This document shows, one piece after another, positions 27,969 through 36,105 of a stretch of 64,000 nucleotides of DNA. Numbering within the stretch: the stretch's first letter is position 1; each line of letters opens with the position of its first letter. The position numbers and the translations under genes were made by a program. Source of the stretch: Streptomyces roseolilacinus (GTDB taxonomy: Bacteria > Actinomycetota > Actinomycetes > Streptomycetales > Streptomycetaceae); the NCBI RefSeq assembly GCF_014649335.1, contig NZ_BMSV01000013.1, positions 1 through 64,000 of the forward strand, in the 5' to 3' direction. The notes beneath the pieces are model-generated. The model had not been told where the DNA came from and did no database searches. It saw only the letters and a program-made list of their open reading frames with translations.

Positions 27969-29240
27969 ATGAGGGCTGCCAGGAAGAGGATCACTGTCGG
28001 CGCCGTCGCGGTGGCGCTGATCGGCGGGCTGGCGGGATGCGGAGGCTCCGACGGGCCCCCGGGATCCGGTGCCCGGGGGCCGGAGAAGGGCGCCGTTCCG
28101 CCCAAGAACCGCGTTCGGTTGATCGGTGACGGTTCCACCGCCGACACCGGCGTCCAGCCGGGCCTCGGGAAGCCCACCCGCCTGGCCCGGGGTCAGCGAC
28201 CGCCGCAGTTCGTCGTCTTCTCGTGGGACGGCGCCGGTGAGGACAGCCAGAAGCTGTTCTCCCACTTCCGCCGTGTCGGCAAGCGGTACGGCGCGACGAT
28301 GACGTACTTCCTCAGCGGCGTGTACCTGCTCCCCAAGGAGAAGGCCACTCTCTACAGCCCGCCCGGCCACGCCCCCGGCCGCTCCGACATCGGGTTCAAC
28401 GACACCGAGGGCATCCGCGACACCGTGCGCGAACTCCGCGGGGCCTGGCTGGAGGGCAACGAGATCGGGACGCACTTCAACGGGCACTTCTGCGGTCCGC
28501 AGGGGGGCGTCGGCACCTGGTCCGTCGAGGACTGGAAGAGCGAGATCGCCCAGGCCAAGTCCTTCGTGAAGAACTGGAAGACCAACGCCGGCCTGGTGAA
28601 GGAGCAGCCGCTCCCCTTCGACTACGACAAGGAGCTCGTCGGAGCCCGGACCCCCTGCCTCGAAGGCCGCGACAACTTCGTGCGCGCCGCGAGCGAACTG
28701 GGCTTCCGCTACGACACCAGCGGCGTCAACAACCAGGTCTGGCCCAAGAAGGACGGGGCCCTGTGGGACCTGTCCATGCACCTCGTCCCCATTCCCGGCC
28801 GGGCCTTCGAGACGCTGTCCATGGACTACAACTTCATGGTCAACCAGTCCGGGACCACCAAGGGCGACCCCGCCATGCACCGGTTCTGGGGCAACCAGAT
28901 GCGGGACGGACTGATCCAGGCGTTCAACCGGTCGTACCAGGGCAACCGCGCGCCCCTGATCATCGGGAACCACTTCGAGTCCTGGAACGGCGGCACGTAC
29001 ATGCGCGCCATTGAGGAAACGATTGCTCACGTCTGTGTGAAGCCCGAGGTCCGCTGCGTGTCGTTCCGTCAGCTCGCGGACTGGCTCGACGTCCAGGACC
29101 CGGCCGTCCTCGCCAGGCTGCGGACACTGAAGGTGGGGCAGGCGCCGGCCGAGGGCTGGAACCGCTTCCTCACCGCTCCGCCGGCGAGCGCCTCACCGTC
29201 GCCCGGCGGCGGGAACGCGGACCAGGCGGCCGCCCGGTGA
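27969..29240 (+). CDS. Lipoprotein with polysaccharide-deacetylase (NodB-like) fold
   Basis: 423 residues. A signal peptide with lipobox GGLAGC ends at Cys24. The catalytic domain from about 85 shows FVVFSWDGAGEDS (aspartate of the metal site), GTHFNGHFCG (H-x-x-x-H, matching the NodB His pair) and ARTPCLEGRDNF (arginine of motif 3). It would act outside the membrane, removing acetyl groups from a cell-wall or capsule sugar. The His/Asp metal site looks complete. A Pro/Ser-rich tail follows after residue 405. GGAAGGGTGGG precedes the ATG at 27969. Confidence 0.87.
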   Translation: MRAARKRITVGAVAVALIGGLAGCGGSDGPPGSGARGPEKGAVPPKNRVRLIGDGSTADTGVQPGLGKPTRLARGQRPPQFVVFSWDGAGEDSQKLFSHFRRVGKRYGATMTYFLSGVYLLPKEKATLYSPPGHAPGRSDIGFNDTEGIRDTVRELRGAWLEGNEIGTHFNGHFCGPQGGVGTWSVEDWKSEIAQAKSFVKNWKTNAGLVKEQPLPFDYDKELVGARTPCLEGRDNFVRAASELGFRYDTSGVNNQVWPKKDGALWDLSMHLVPIPGRAFETLSMDYNFMVNQSGTTKGDPAMHRFWGNQMRDGLIQAFNRSYQGNRAPLIIGNHFESWNGGTYMRAIEETIAHVCVKPEVRCVSFRQLADWLDVQDPAVLARLRTLKVGQAPAEGWNRFLTAPPASASPSPGGGNADQAAAR

Positions 29241-29268
29241 CGGCACCGGCCGGCGCGCGCCGGGACGG

Positions 29269-30252
29269 TTAGACCGACAGCCGCGCCACCGCTTCCCCCA
29301 GCACGAAGGCGGGGTCGATCTGCGCGGCCAGGTCGGCACCCGTCTTCGCGTTGCCCCAGCTCTCCGCGTTCCTCAGGTGGAAGTGCACCATCTGGCGCGT
29401 GTACCGCTCCCAGTCGCGCCGCTCGTACGTCGCGTCGACGGCGTCCCGCAGTACGCGCAGGGACTCCCGGTTCTCCGGCTCCAGTGCCCCGAACGGGCCG
29501 GTCCGCCCCTTCTCCATGGACCGCACCCAGTCCGACTGCCCGACCGTCACCAGCAGGTCGTCCCCCACCTGGTCCCGCAGGAACTCCAGGTCGTCCCGGC
29601 TCTGGACCTTGTTGCCGACGACCTTCAGGGCGACCCCGAAGTCCCGCGCGTACTCCGTGTACTGGCGGTAGACCGAGACGCCCTTCCGCGTCGGCTCGGC
29701 CACCAGGAACGTCATGTCGAACCGGGTGAACAGCCCGGACGCGAACGAGTCCGAACCGGCCGTCATGTCGACGACGACGTACTCGTCGGGACCGTCGACC
29801 AGGTGGTTCAGGAACAGCTCCACCGCACCGACCTTCGAGTGGTAGCAGGCCACCCCCAGGTCCGCCTCGGTGAACGGCCCCGTCGCCATGAACCGGATCA
29901 CGCCGCCGTCCAGCCGCAGCGGACGGGCGCACGCCTCGTACACCGGGTTGTCCTCGCGGACGCGCAGCAGCCGCGAGCCCTCGCCGGGCGGCGTCGTCTT
30001 GATCATCGTGTCGACGGAGCCGATCCGCGGGTTGCTGCCGCGCAGGTACTGCTTGATCAAGGGCAGGTGCGCGCCCATCGAGGGGAGCGCCGCCGCCTCG
30101 TCCTCACCGAGGCCGAGCGCGGTCCCGAGGTGCTGGTTGATGTCGGCGTCCACCGCGACCACGGGGGCCTCGGTGCTCGCCAGGTGGCGGATGAAGAGCG
30201 AGGACAGCGTCGTCTTGCCGCTGCCGCCCTTCCCAACAAAAGCGATCTTCAT
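29269..30252 (-). CDS. CooC/ParA-type (MinD-like) ATPase
   Basis: 327 residues. MKIAFVGKGGSGKTTLSSL is a complete deviant Walker A with signature lysine, followed by DADINQHL and the switch VVVDMTAGSDSFASG. The order resembles CooC, the nickel-insertion ATPase for CO dehydrogenase, more than chromosome-partitioning ParA. No CO dehydrogenase gene is nearby, so the client is unknown. The ATG at 30252 has AGGTG close upstream. It is divergent from the Fic-like gene with about 100 bp between starts, so a shared regulatory region is likely. Confidence 0.85.
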   Translation of the reverse strand: MKIAFVGKGGSGKTTLSSLFIRHLASTEAPVVAVDADINQHLGTALGLGEDEAAALPSMGAHLPLIKQYLRGSNPRIGSVDTMIKTTPPGEGSRLLRVREDNPVYEACARPLRLDGGVIRFMATGPFTEADLGVACYHSKVGAVELFLNHLVDGPDEYVVVDMTAGSDSFASGLFTRFDMTFLVAEPTRKGVSVYRQYTEYARDFGVALKVVGNKVQSRDDLEFLRDQVGDDLLVTVGQSDWVRSMEKGRTGPFGALEPENRESLRVLRDAVDATYERRDWERYTRQMVHFHLRNAESWGNAKTGADLAAQIDPAFVLGEAVARLSV

Positions 30253-30354
30253 GTTCACCTACCGTAGCGGTTCGATGGCACCGCGTTGCCCATCCCTATG
30301 AGGAACACCACTGGGGGTGGGTCGGTGTCGCCGGTGCGCGTAGCCTCGCTACTT

Positions 30355-31182
30355 ATGAGTACGCATGCCGCCGACCCGTTGGTCGCCCTCGCCGCGCTGC
30401 CGGGTGTCCCCGACGCCGTGGACTCCGTGCGCAAGGCCGTCGACCGGGTCTACGGGCACCGTGTGATGCGGCGCCGCAGCAACGAGATCTCCTCGGAGGC
30501 GGCGCTGCGCGGCGCGCGCGCCTCGGCGGCGCTGTCCGGCGCCGACTGGGCCCTGGAAGAGGTCCGCAGGCGTAGCGACTTCCGCGCGGACGTCGAGGCG
30601 CGAACGGTCGGGGCGGCGCTGAGGCTCGGCGTCGAGGTCGGCCAACTGCTCTCCATCTGGCGGCAGTCGCCCCTCCGGGTCCTGGCCCGGCTGCACCTCG
30701 TGGCGGCCGGTGACGCCGCGGATTCCGCGGCGTCCGTGGGCCGGCCGCGGCAGCCCGGTGAGGCGGTCGACGAGCAGCTGATCGAGGCGCCCCTGCCGGA
30801 CGCGGCCGACGTCGCCGCCCGACTGGACGGCCTCGCGGAGCTGATCGTCGCGGGCACCTCCGCCCCGGCGCTCGTCACGGCCTCCGTGGTGCACGGCGAA
30901 CTGCTGGCGCTGCGGCCCTTCACCTCGTACAGCGGCCTGGTGGCGCGGGCCGCCGAGCGCCTGGTGCTGATCGGCAGCGGACTCGACCCGAAGGCGATCT
31001 GCCCCGCCGAGGTCGGCCACGCCGAACTGGGCCGTGCCGCGTACGTCGCAGCCTTCGACGGTTACCTGTCCGGGACGCCGGAGGGCATGGCCCGGTGGAT
31101 CACCCATTGCGGCCGGGCGGTGGAACTCGGTGTCCGGGAGTCGACGGCCGTCTGCGAGGCGCTCCAGCGCGGCGCCGCCTGA
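30355..31182 (+). CDS. Fic-like (degenerate Fic fold) developmental-type protein
   Basis: 275 residues, mostly helical. The segment VHGELLALRPFTSYSGLVARAAERL (about 190-214) aligns by eye with the Fic motif HPFxxGNGRxxR, but the catalytic His and the GNGR loop are replaced (R-P-F...S-G-L-V-A-R). An upstream ARASAALSGAD resembles the regulatory helix motif (S/T)xxxE(G/N) with its glutamate lost. It is therefore likely a non-AMPylating pseudoenzyme. I recall homologues annotated as 'morphological differentiation-associated'. Start ATG 30355, about 100 bp from the divergent ATPase. Confidence 0.7.
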   Translation: MSTHAADPLVALAALPGVPDAVDSVRKAVDRVYGHRVMRRRSNEISSEAALRGARASAALSGADWALEEVRRRSDFRADVEARTVGAALRLGVEVGQLLSIWRQSPLRVLARLHLVAAGDAADSAASVGRPRQPGEAVDEQLIEAPLPDAADVAARLDGLAELIVAGTSAPALVTASVVHGELLALRPFTSYSGLVARAAERLVLIGSGLDPKAICPAEVGHAELGRAAYVAAFDGYLSGTPEGMARWITHCGRAVELGVRESTAVCEALQRGAA

Positions 31183-31263
31183 GCCCGTCCGGCGACAGGG
31201 CGCGCCCGCCGCGCAGGGGGCCCGGCCTTCGACCGAGGGGAGGGGCCGTGCCCCGGCAGGGTT

Positions 31264-31291
31264 GCGGCGGTACCGATTCCGGTACCGCCGC
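31264..31291. terminator. Strong hairpin beside the scr3559-type RNA locus
   Basis: A perfect 12-bp stem (GCGGCGGTACCG and complement) closes on ATTC. It could end the Fic-like transcript on the plus strand, or a minus-strand RNA made from the AT-rich region near 31550. Orientation is unresolved. Confidence 0.7.
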
Positions 31292-31294
31292 TGG

Positions 31295-31545
31295 CACTTC
31301 CGCCGAGTTACCATGCGTCCTCGATATGTGCCCATCAGGCGGGGAACTCTGCCCTACGCCTGGTGCGGCTGGCCCGTAATCGACGGGTCGACGTCGCGTG
31401 GGTGCTCAGCTTCCGTGCTGTTCGGTCCGTGGGGCCTTCTTGCTCAACAGGTGATCCTTTCGGATGTCCTTGGTCTCGCGGGCCGTAAGTCCTTTGTACT
31501 ACCGGGACCCGTGATGCGAAAGCCCTGCACGAATATCTTTACTTT
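31295..31545. ncRNA. Locus of the 6S-like RNA scr3559 (by synteny), boundaries approximate
   Basis: This 370-bp gap between the Fic-like gene and the HAD gene has no coding bias but much secondary structure. CATCAGGCG pairs with CGCCTGGTG at 31330-31365, and a long irregular hairpin spans about 31465-31510 (GGTCTCG...GGGACC). In S. coelicolor the 6S-like RNA scr3559 maps beside SCO3559 in this position (recall, not search). The G-U pair in the first stem would be a C-A mismatch on the minus strand, mildly favouring plus. The AT-rich block at 31530-31560 could instead be a minus-strand promoter. Confidence 0.5.
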
Positions 31546-31550
31546 TGCAT

Positions 31551-32420
31551 TCAAATACGGACAAGTCCGGTAGTGGATGCGCCCTTCGGTGACGCCGGCT
31601 GGCGGCGCCTGCTCGCGTACCAGACCAGCCCCGCGGTGGCGGCCGCCGCGCCGATCGCCGCGACCGCCACCAGGGTCGGTCGCGGCGGCATCCGGAACGA
31701 GGGGAGGCGCTGCTTCAGCCGGACGGGGCGGTTGAAGACGAGGACCGGCCACTCCCGCGCCGCCGCCTCCCGCCGCAGCGTGCGGTCCGGGTTCACCGCG
31801 TGCGGGTGCCCGACCGCCTCCAGCATCGGCAGGTCCGTCGCCGAGTCGCTGTACGCGTAGCACCGCGACAGGTCGTACCCCTCCGACGCGGCCAGTTCCC
31901 GCACCGCCTCGGCCTTGGTGGGGCCGTACGCGTAGTACTCCACCTCCCCCGTGAAGCAGCCGTCGTCGCCGACGACCATGCGGGTGGCGACCACGCGGTC
32001 CGCGCCCAGCATCTCGCCGATCGGCTCCACCACCTCGGCGCCGGAAGTGGAGACGATCACCACGTCCCGGCCGGCCGCGTGGTGCTCCTCGATGAGCGAG
32101 GCGGCCTCGTCGTAGATGATCGGGTCGATCAGCTCGTGCAGCGTCTCGGCGACCAGCTCCCTGACCTGCTGGACGTTCCAGCCCTTGCAGAGTCTGGAGA
32201 GGTACGTGCGCATCCGCTCCATCTGGTCGTGGTCGGCGCCACCCGCGAGGAAGACGAACTGCGTGTACGCGGTGCGCAGCGCGTCGCGGCGGTTGATCAG
32301 GCCGCCTTGGTAGAAGGACTTGCCGAAGGTCAGCGTCGATGACTTCGCAATGACCGTCTTGTCCAGGTCAAAGAACGCTGCTGTGCGAGGCGAGGAGTGG
32401 TTTTCCACAAGCCAGAGCAT
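31551..32420 (-). CDS. HAD-IB family phosphatase (SerB-like), C-terminal membrane anchor
   Basis: 289 residues. The HAD motifs are AAFFDLDKTVIA (I, catalytic DxD), VIVSTSG (II) and YAYSDSATDLPMLEAVG (IV, D-S-x-x-D), with GPTKAEAV supplying the lysine. A C-terminal hydrophobic helix (about 244-268) anchors it. It belongs to the HAD-IB group that includes phosphoserine phosphatase-like enzymes, and the mycobacterial counterpart next to ssd is Rv3661. Substrate unknown. It is divergent from the 6C RNA and the Tad operon. Confidence 0.9.
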   Translation of the reverse strand: MLWLVENHSSPRTAAFFDLDKTVIAKSSTLTFGKSFYQGGLINRRDALRTAYTQFVFLAGGADHDQMERMRTYLSRLCKGWNVQQVRELVAETLHELIDPIIYDEAASLIEEHHAAGRDVVIVSTSGAEVVEPIGEMLGADRVVATRMVVGDDGCFTGEVEYYAYGPTKAEAVRELAASEGYDLSRCYAYSDSATDLPMLEAVGHPHAVNPDRTLRREAAAREWPVLVFNRPVRLKQRLPSFRMPPRPTLVAVAAIGAAAATAGLVWYASRRRQPASPKGASTTGLVRI

Positions 32421-32519
32421 AGGTGCCCGCCATTCGGCGTACGCCGGGGCGTGTGGGTTTGCTTGAGAAGGCTCTCGGGTACACCATGGAAGTCACGGAT
32501 CGTTCGCGACCGTGCTAAC

Positions 32520-32610
32520 CCGGACCGGCTCCTCCCCCCCCCGAGTCGGCCGGAGAGACGACCCCCGCTCTCCCCCCCGGCGGGGGTCGTCGCATGTCCC
32601 GAGGGGTTTT
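32520..32610 (+). ncRNA. 6C RNA (actinobacterial C-loop small RNA)
   Basis: Two hairpins, each with a run of at least six C in its loop, define this RNA. The first is 32525-32549 (CCGGCTC/GAGTCGG, nine C in the loop). The second is 32557-32591 (12 bp, stem from GACGACCCCCGC, seven C in the loop). A short CCCGAGGGG stem followed by TTTT at 32607-32610 ends it. The C-rich loops fix the plus strand. The position upstream of ssd and divergent from the HAD gene matches mycobacterial 6C RNA (B11, between Rv3660c and Rv3661). The exact 5' end is not readable. Confidence 0.85.
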
Positions 32611-33011
32611 CGCCCGCCGGTCCGGTCTCGGCATCCTCGTTCCGCCTCCCTCGCGCTCCCGTGGCGCCACCTTCGGCGTGCCCGCTTTTCCTCACTCAGA
32701 GTAGCCGAGGTGCTGCTCTGCGGAAGTCGCCGGTATGGGTGATCGAGATATTCACAAGTGGTGGGCTGTCCACAGTTTTTCAGCAAGATCCACTTTATTT
32801 CCGGAAGTCCGGCACGGTGATTCCGGCCGCGAAGCCGTGACGTGGAATCACGGATCTCCCGTCACGCCGGCGCGGCGCGACTCGGTGCCGACGCGCGCCG
32901 AAAGCCGCGTGCGGACGCCGCGTGGACGACGCACGTGCGCGACACACGGGGCCGAGCGGGGACACGGCACCGGACAGGTGCCGTGGGGAAGCGGAAGAGG
33001 GGGTGGAGACC
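32611..33011. promoter_or_regulatory. 400-bp leader region of the Tad operon
   Basis: No gene is seen. The stretch 32745-32815 is AT-rich for this genome and contains CTGTCCACA at 32766-32774, one base from the Streptomyces DnaA-box consensus TTGTCCACA. The Tad operon promoter probably lies here. GGTGGAG immediately precedes the ssd ATG. Confidence 0.5.
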
Positions 33012-34115
33012 ATGGCGGACTCCAGGACGTACGAGCGGGCGCCGGCCGTGGAGGACCGGCGGGTGGAACCGCTGATCGTGACCGAGGACGTCGAGCTGCT
33101 CGACGACCTGCTCAGGCTGTGCGCCGCCGCGGGCTGCCAGCCGGTGGTGCACCACGCGCCACCGGACCGCAAGGCCGAGTGGGAGGCGGCGCCGCTGGTC
33201 ATCGTCGGTGACGACGCGGCGGCACGCTGCCGGGGCGTGTCGCGCAGACCGGGTGTGCTGCTCGTGGGCCGTGACCAGGACGACGGCAACGTGTGGCGGC
33301 GGGCCGTGGAGATCGGAGCGGAGTGCGTGCTGCGGCTGCCGGACGCGGAGAGCTGGCTCGTCGACCGGATCGCCGACGTCGTCGAGGGCGTCGGACGACC
33401 GGCGCTGACCGTCGGCGTGCTGGGGGGCCGAGGAGGGGCGGGAGCGTCGACCCTGGCGTGCGCCTTGGCCGTCAGCGCCGCCCGAGGCGGACACCGCACG
33501 ATGCTCGTGGACGGGGACCCGCTCGGAGGCGGGCTCGACGTCCTCCTGGGCGCGGAGCGGGAAGAGGGCCTGCGATGGCCGGATTTCGCTGCTTCCAAGG
33601 GGCGGGTCGCCGGCGCGGCCCTCGAGGAGTCGCTGCCGTCGCTGCGCGGCCTGCGGGTGCTGAGCTGGGACCGGGGCGACACCGCCGTGGTCCCTCCCGA
33701 AGCCATGCGGTCCGTGCTCGCGGCGGCGCGCCGCAGGGGCGGCGTCGTGGTGGCCGACCTGCCACGCCGCATCGACGACGCCACCGTCGAGGCACTCGCC
33801 CAGGTCGACATGGGACTGCTCGTCGTACCCGGGGAGTTGAGGGCGGTCGCCGCGGCCAAGAGGGTGGCGTCCATGGCGGGCATGGTCCTCGACGACCTGC
33901 GCGTGGTGGTACGCGGCCCGTACGCCACCGGGGTCGACGAGACGTGGGTCGCCCGGGTGCTCGGGCTGCCGCTCGCCGGGGAACTGCCCGAGGAGCCGGG
34001 GCTCCTCGCGTCGCTGGACGGGGGGACCCCGCCCGGCGGCAGTGCCTCCGGCCCGCTGGGGCGGTTCTGCTCCGCGCTCTGGGAGCGGGTGCTCGTCGCG
34101 GAGGCCGTGTCATGA
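33012..34115 (+). CDS. ssd: Ssd/CpaE-like ParA-family ATPase of the Tad locus
   Basis: 367 residues. The first 120 form a receiver-like fold without the phospho-acceptor set. The ParA-type ATPase domain begins at GVLGGRGGAGASTLACAL (about 136), where the P-loop ends AST, as in CpaE proteins, instead of KTT. VDGDPLGGGLD and VVVADLPRRIDD are the following switch motifs. CpaE/TadZ proteins place the pilus machine at the pole. The mycobacterial homologue Ssd also affects septum formation. It overlaps tadA by four bases and heads the operon. Confidence 0.9.
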   Translation: MADSRTYERAPAVEDRRVEPLIVTEDVELLDDLLRLCAAAGCQPVVHHAPPDRKAEWEAAPLVIVGDDAAARCRGVSRRPGVLLVGRDQDDGNVWRRAVEIGAECVLRLPDAESWLVDRIADVVEGVGRPALTVGVLGGRGGAGASTLACALAVSAARGGHRTMLVDGDPLGGGLDVLLGAEREEGLRWPDFAASKGRVAGAALEESLPSLRGLRVLSWDRGDTAVVPPEAMRSVLAAARRRGGVVVADLPRRIDDATVEALAQVDMGLLVVPGELRAVAAAKRVASMAGMVLDDLRVVVRGPYATGVDETWVARVLGLPLAGELPEEPGLLASLDGGTPPGGSASGPLGRFCSALWERVLVAEAVS

Positions 34116-35263
34116 CCGCCGGGCTGCTGGAGGCCGTGCGGCAGCGGCTCGCCGAGAGCGGCACCGAACCGACCCCGGCCGGGGTGGCGGCGGCGCTGCG
34201 GGCCCAGGGAAGGCTGCTGGGCGACACCCAGGTGCTGGGGACTGCGGAGGAGCTGCGCTGCGAACTGGTGGGCACGGGGCCGCTGGAGCCGCTGCTCGCC
34301 GATCCCGCGGTCACCGACGTGCTGGTGTCCGCGCCGGACCGGGTGTGGGTGGACCGGGGCGACGGCCTCGAACCGTCCGGCGTCTCGTTTCCCGACGCCG
34401 AGGCCGTACGCCGACTCGCACAGCGGCTCGCGGCGGTGGCGGGCCGTCGCCTCGACGACGCCCGCCCCTGGGTCGACGCCCGGTTGCCGGACGGTACGCG
34501 GATGCACGCGGTGCTGCCGCCGATCGCCGTCGGCTCGACGTGCCTGTCCCTGCGCGTGGTACGGCCACGCGCCTTCACGCTCACCGAACTCGTCCGTGCC
34601 GGGACGGTCCCGCCGCGCGGCGACCGCGTCCTGCGGGCACTCGTCGAGAACCGGGTGTCGTACCTGGTCAGTGGCGGCACGGGCACGGGGAAGACGACGC
34701 TGCTGTCGACCCTCCTCGGGCTCGTCGGGGAGCGCGAGCGGATCATCCTGGCCGAGGACTCCGCGGAGCTGCGGCCCGACCATCCACACGTGGTGCGGCT
34801 GGAGGCCCGCCCGCCGAACCAGGAGGGCGCCGGCCGGGTGACCCTGCGGGACCTGGTGCGTCAGGCACTGCGGATGCGACCGGACCGCCTCGTCGTCGGC
34901 GAGGTGCGGGGCGCGGAGGTCGCCGACCTGCTCGCCGCCCTGAACACGGGCCACGAGGGCGGCTGCGGGACGGTGCACGCCAACACCGCGGCGGACGTAC
35001 CCGCGCGCCTCGAGGCCCTGGGAACGGCCGCGGGGCTCGACCGGGCCGCCCTGCACAGCCAGCTGGCCGCCGGCCTGTCCGCCGTGGTGCACCTCGTGCG
35101 CGCGCCGGGAGGCCGCCGGCGGGTCGCGGAGGTCCACGTGCTGGAGCGCAACCCTGACGGGCTGGTCACCACCGTGCCCGCACTGCGGTGGGCGCCGGCC
35201 GGCTTCACCCAGGAACGGGGCTGGGAACGGCTGCGCACCCTGGTCGGGGGTGCGCGGTGGTGA
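34112..35263 (+). CDS. tadA: TadA/CpaF secretion ATPase
   Basis: 383 residues, a type II/IV secretion ATPase. Walker A is VSGGTGTGKTTLLSTLL, the Asp box is ILAEDSAELRP, Walker B is RLVVGEVRGAEVADLL, and the His box is GHEGGCGTVHANT. It powers assembly of the Flp pilus from the cytoplasmic side of the TadB/TadC platform. Its ATG overlaps the ssd stop and its stop overlaps the tadB GTG, so the first four genes form a tight coupled chain. Confidence 0.95.
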   Translation: MTAGLLEAVRQRLAESGTEPTPAGVAAALRAQGRLLGDTQVLGTAEELRCELVGTGPLEPLLADPAVTDVLVSAPDRVWVDRGDGLEPSGVSFPDAEAVRRLAQRLAAVAGRRLDDARPWVDARLPDGTRMHAVLPPIAVGSTCLSLRVVRPRAFTLTELVRAGTVPPRGDRVLRALVENRVSYLVSGGTGTGKTTLLSTLLGLVGERERIILAEDSAELRPDHPHVVRLEARPPNQEGAGRVTLRDLVRQALRMRPDRLVVGEVRGAEVADLLAALNTGHEGGCGTVHANTAADVPARLEALGTAAGLDRAALHSQLAAGLSAVVHLVRAPGGRRRVAEVHVLERNPDGLVTTVPALRWAPAGFTQERGWERLRTLVGGARW

Positions 35264-36105
35264 CGGGCCGGCCGGTGTCCACGGCGGCGCTGTGTGCGGC
35301 CACGGCCTTGCTCCACCCGGGACGGGGCCGGGGGCCGCGCCGGGGAAGGCTGTTGTTCGCGGGCAGCGCGGCCCACGTCGGCCCTGCGCCGACCGGCCTG
35401 CGGTCGAGGTGGCCGGCGTCACGCTTCCGGCCGGAGTGGCTGTGCCTCGTGGCCGCGCTCGTGCCGGCCCTGCTGGGAGGATCCCTGCTGCCGCTGCTGG
35501 CGGGCGCGGTCGCCGTGCCCCTGGTCGGCAGACGACTGCGCGCACGGGCCCGCGTCAAGGAGCGGGACCGGCGGGCCGACACCGTGATCGAACTGTGCGC
35601 CGCCGTCGCGGCGGAACTGCGCGCCGGCAGCCAGCCCGCCCAGGCCCTGCGCTTCGCCGCCCACAGCACCGGGGCGCTGGGCGCCGAGGAGCCCGCCGTG
35701 CTCGCCGCCGCACGGTTCGGCGGTGATGTCCCCGAGGCGCTGCGCGGCGCGGCGGGCGCGGCGGGCGCCGACGGGCTGGCCGGCCTCGGAGCCTGCTGGC
35801 AGGTCGCCGTGGACGGCGGTGCGGGGCTGGCCGCAGGGCTCGACCGGCTGGAGGCGGCGCTGCGCGAGCGGCGGGAGCAACGGGAGCGGCTCCGGACCGA
35901 GCTGTCCGGTGCGTGGGCCACCGTCGTCCTCCTCGCCCTGCTGCCCGTCGCGGGTCTCGCCATGGGCGCCGCCCTCGGCGCCGATCCGCTGAGGGTCCTC
36001 CTGCACACCCCGGCCGGCCTCGCCTGCCTCGTGGTCGGCGGGGCCCTGGAAGCGGCGGGGCTGTGGTGGGCCGGGCGGATCGTCGGAGCGGGGGAGGAGC
36101 CGTGA
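35260..36105 (+). CDS. tadB: TadB-like pilus assembly membrane protein
   Basis: 281 residues from a GTG overlapping tadA. It has a hydrophobic pair near 60-90, the GspF/TadB cytoplasmic core (RADTVIELCAAVAAELRAGSQPAQALRFAA), then two membrane helices at the end (about 218-265). It forms the inner-membrane platform with TadC. Low-complexity Ala/Gly-rich segments are normal for this family in high-GC genomes. The stop overlaps the tadC GTG. Confidence 0.88.
   Translation: MTGRPVSTAALCAATALLHPGRGRGPRRGRLLFAGSAAHVGPAPTGLRSRWPASRFRPEWLCLVAALVPALLGGSLLPLLAGAVAVPLVGRRLRARARVKERDRRADTVIELCAAVAAELRAGSQPAQALRFAAHSTGALGAEEPAVLAAARFGGDVPEALRGAAGAAGADGLAGLGACWQVAVDGGAGLAAGLDRLEAALRERREQRERLRTELSGAWATVVLLALLPVAGLAMGAALGADPLRVLLHTPAGLACLVVGGALEAAGLWWAGRIVGAGEEP

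Noticed and set aside
31312..31573. Plus-strand 87-codon frame in the putative RNA locus
   Set aside because: No G/C third-position bias, no family likeness, and it runs into the end of the HAD gene.
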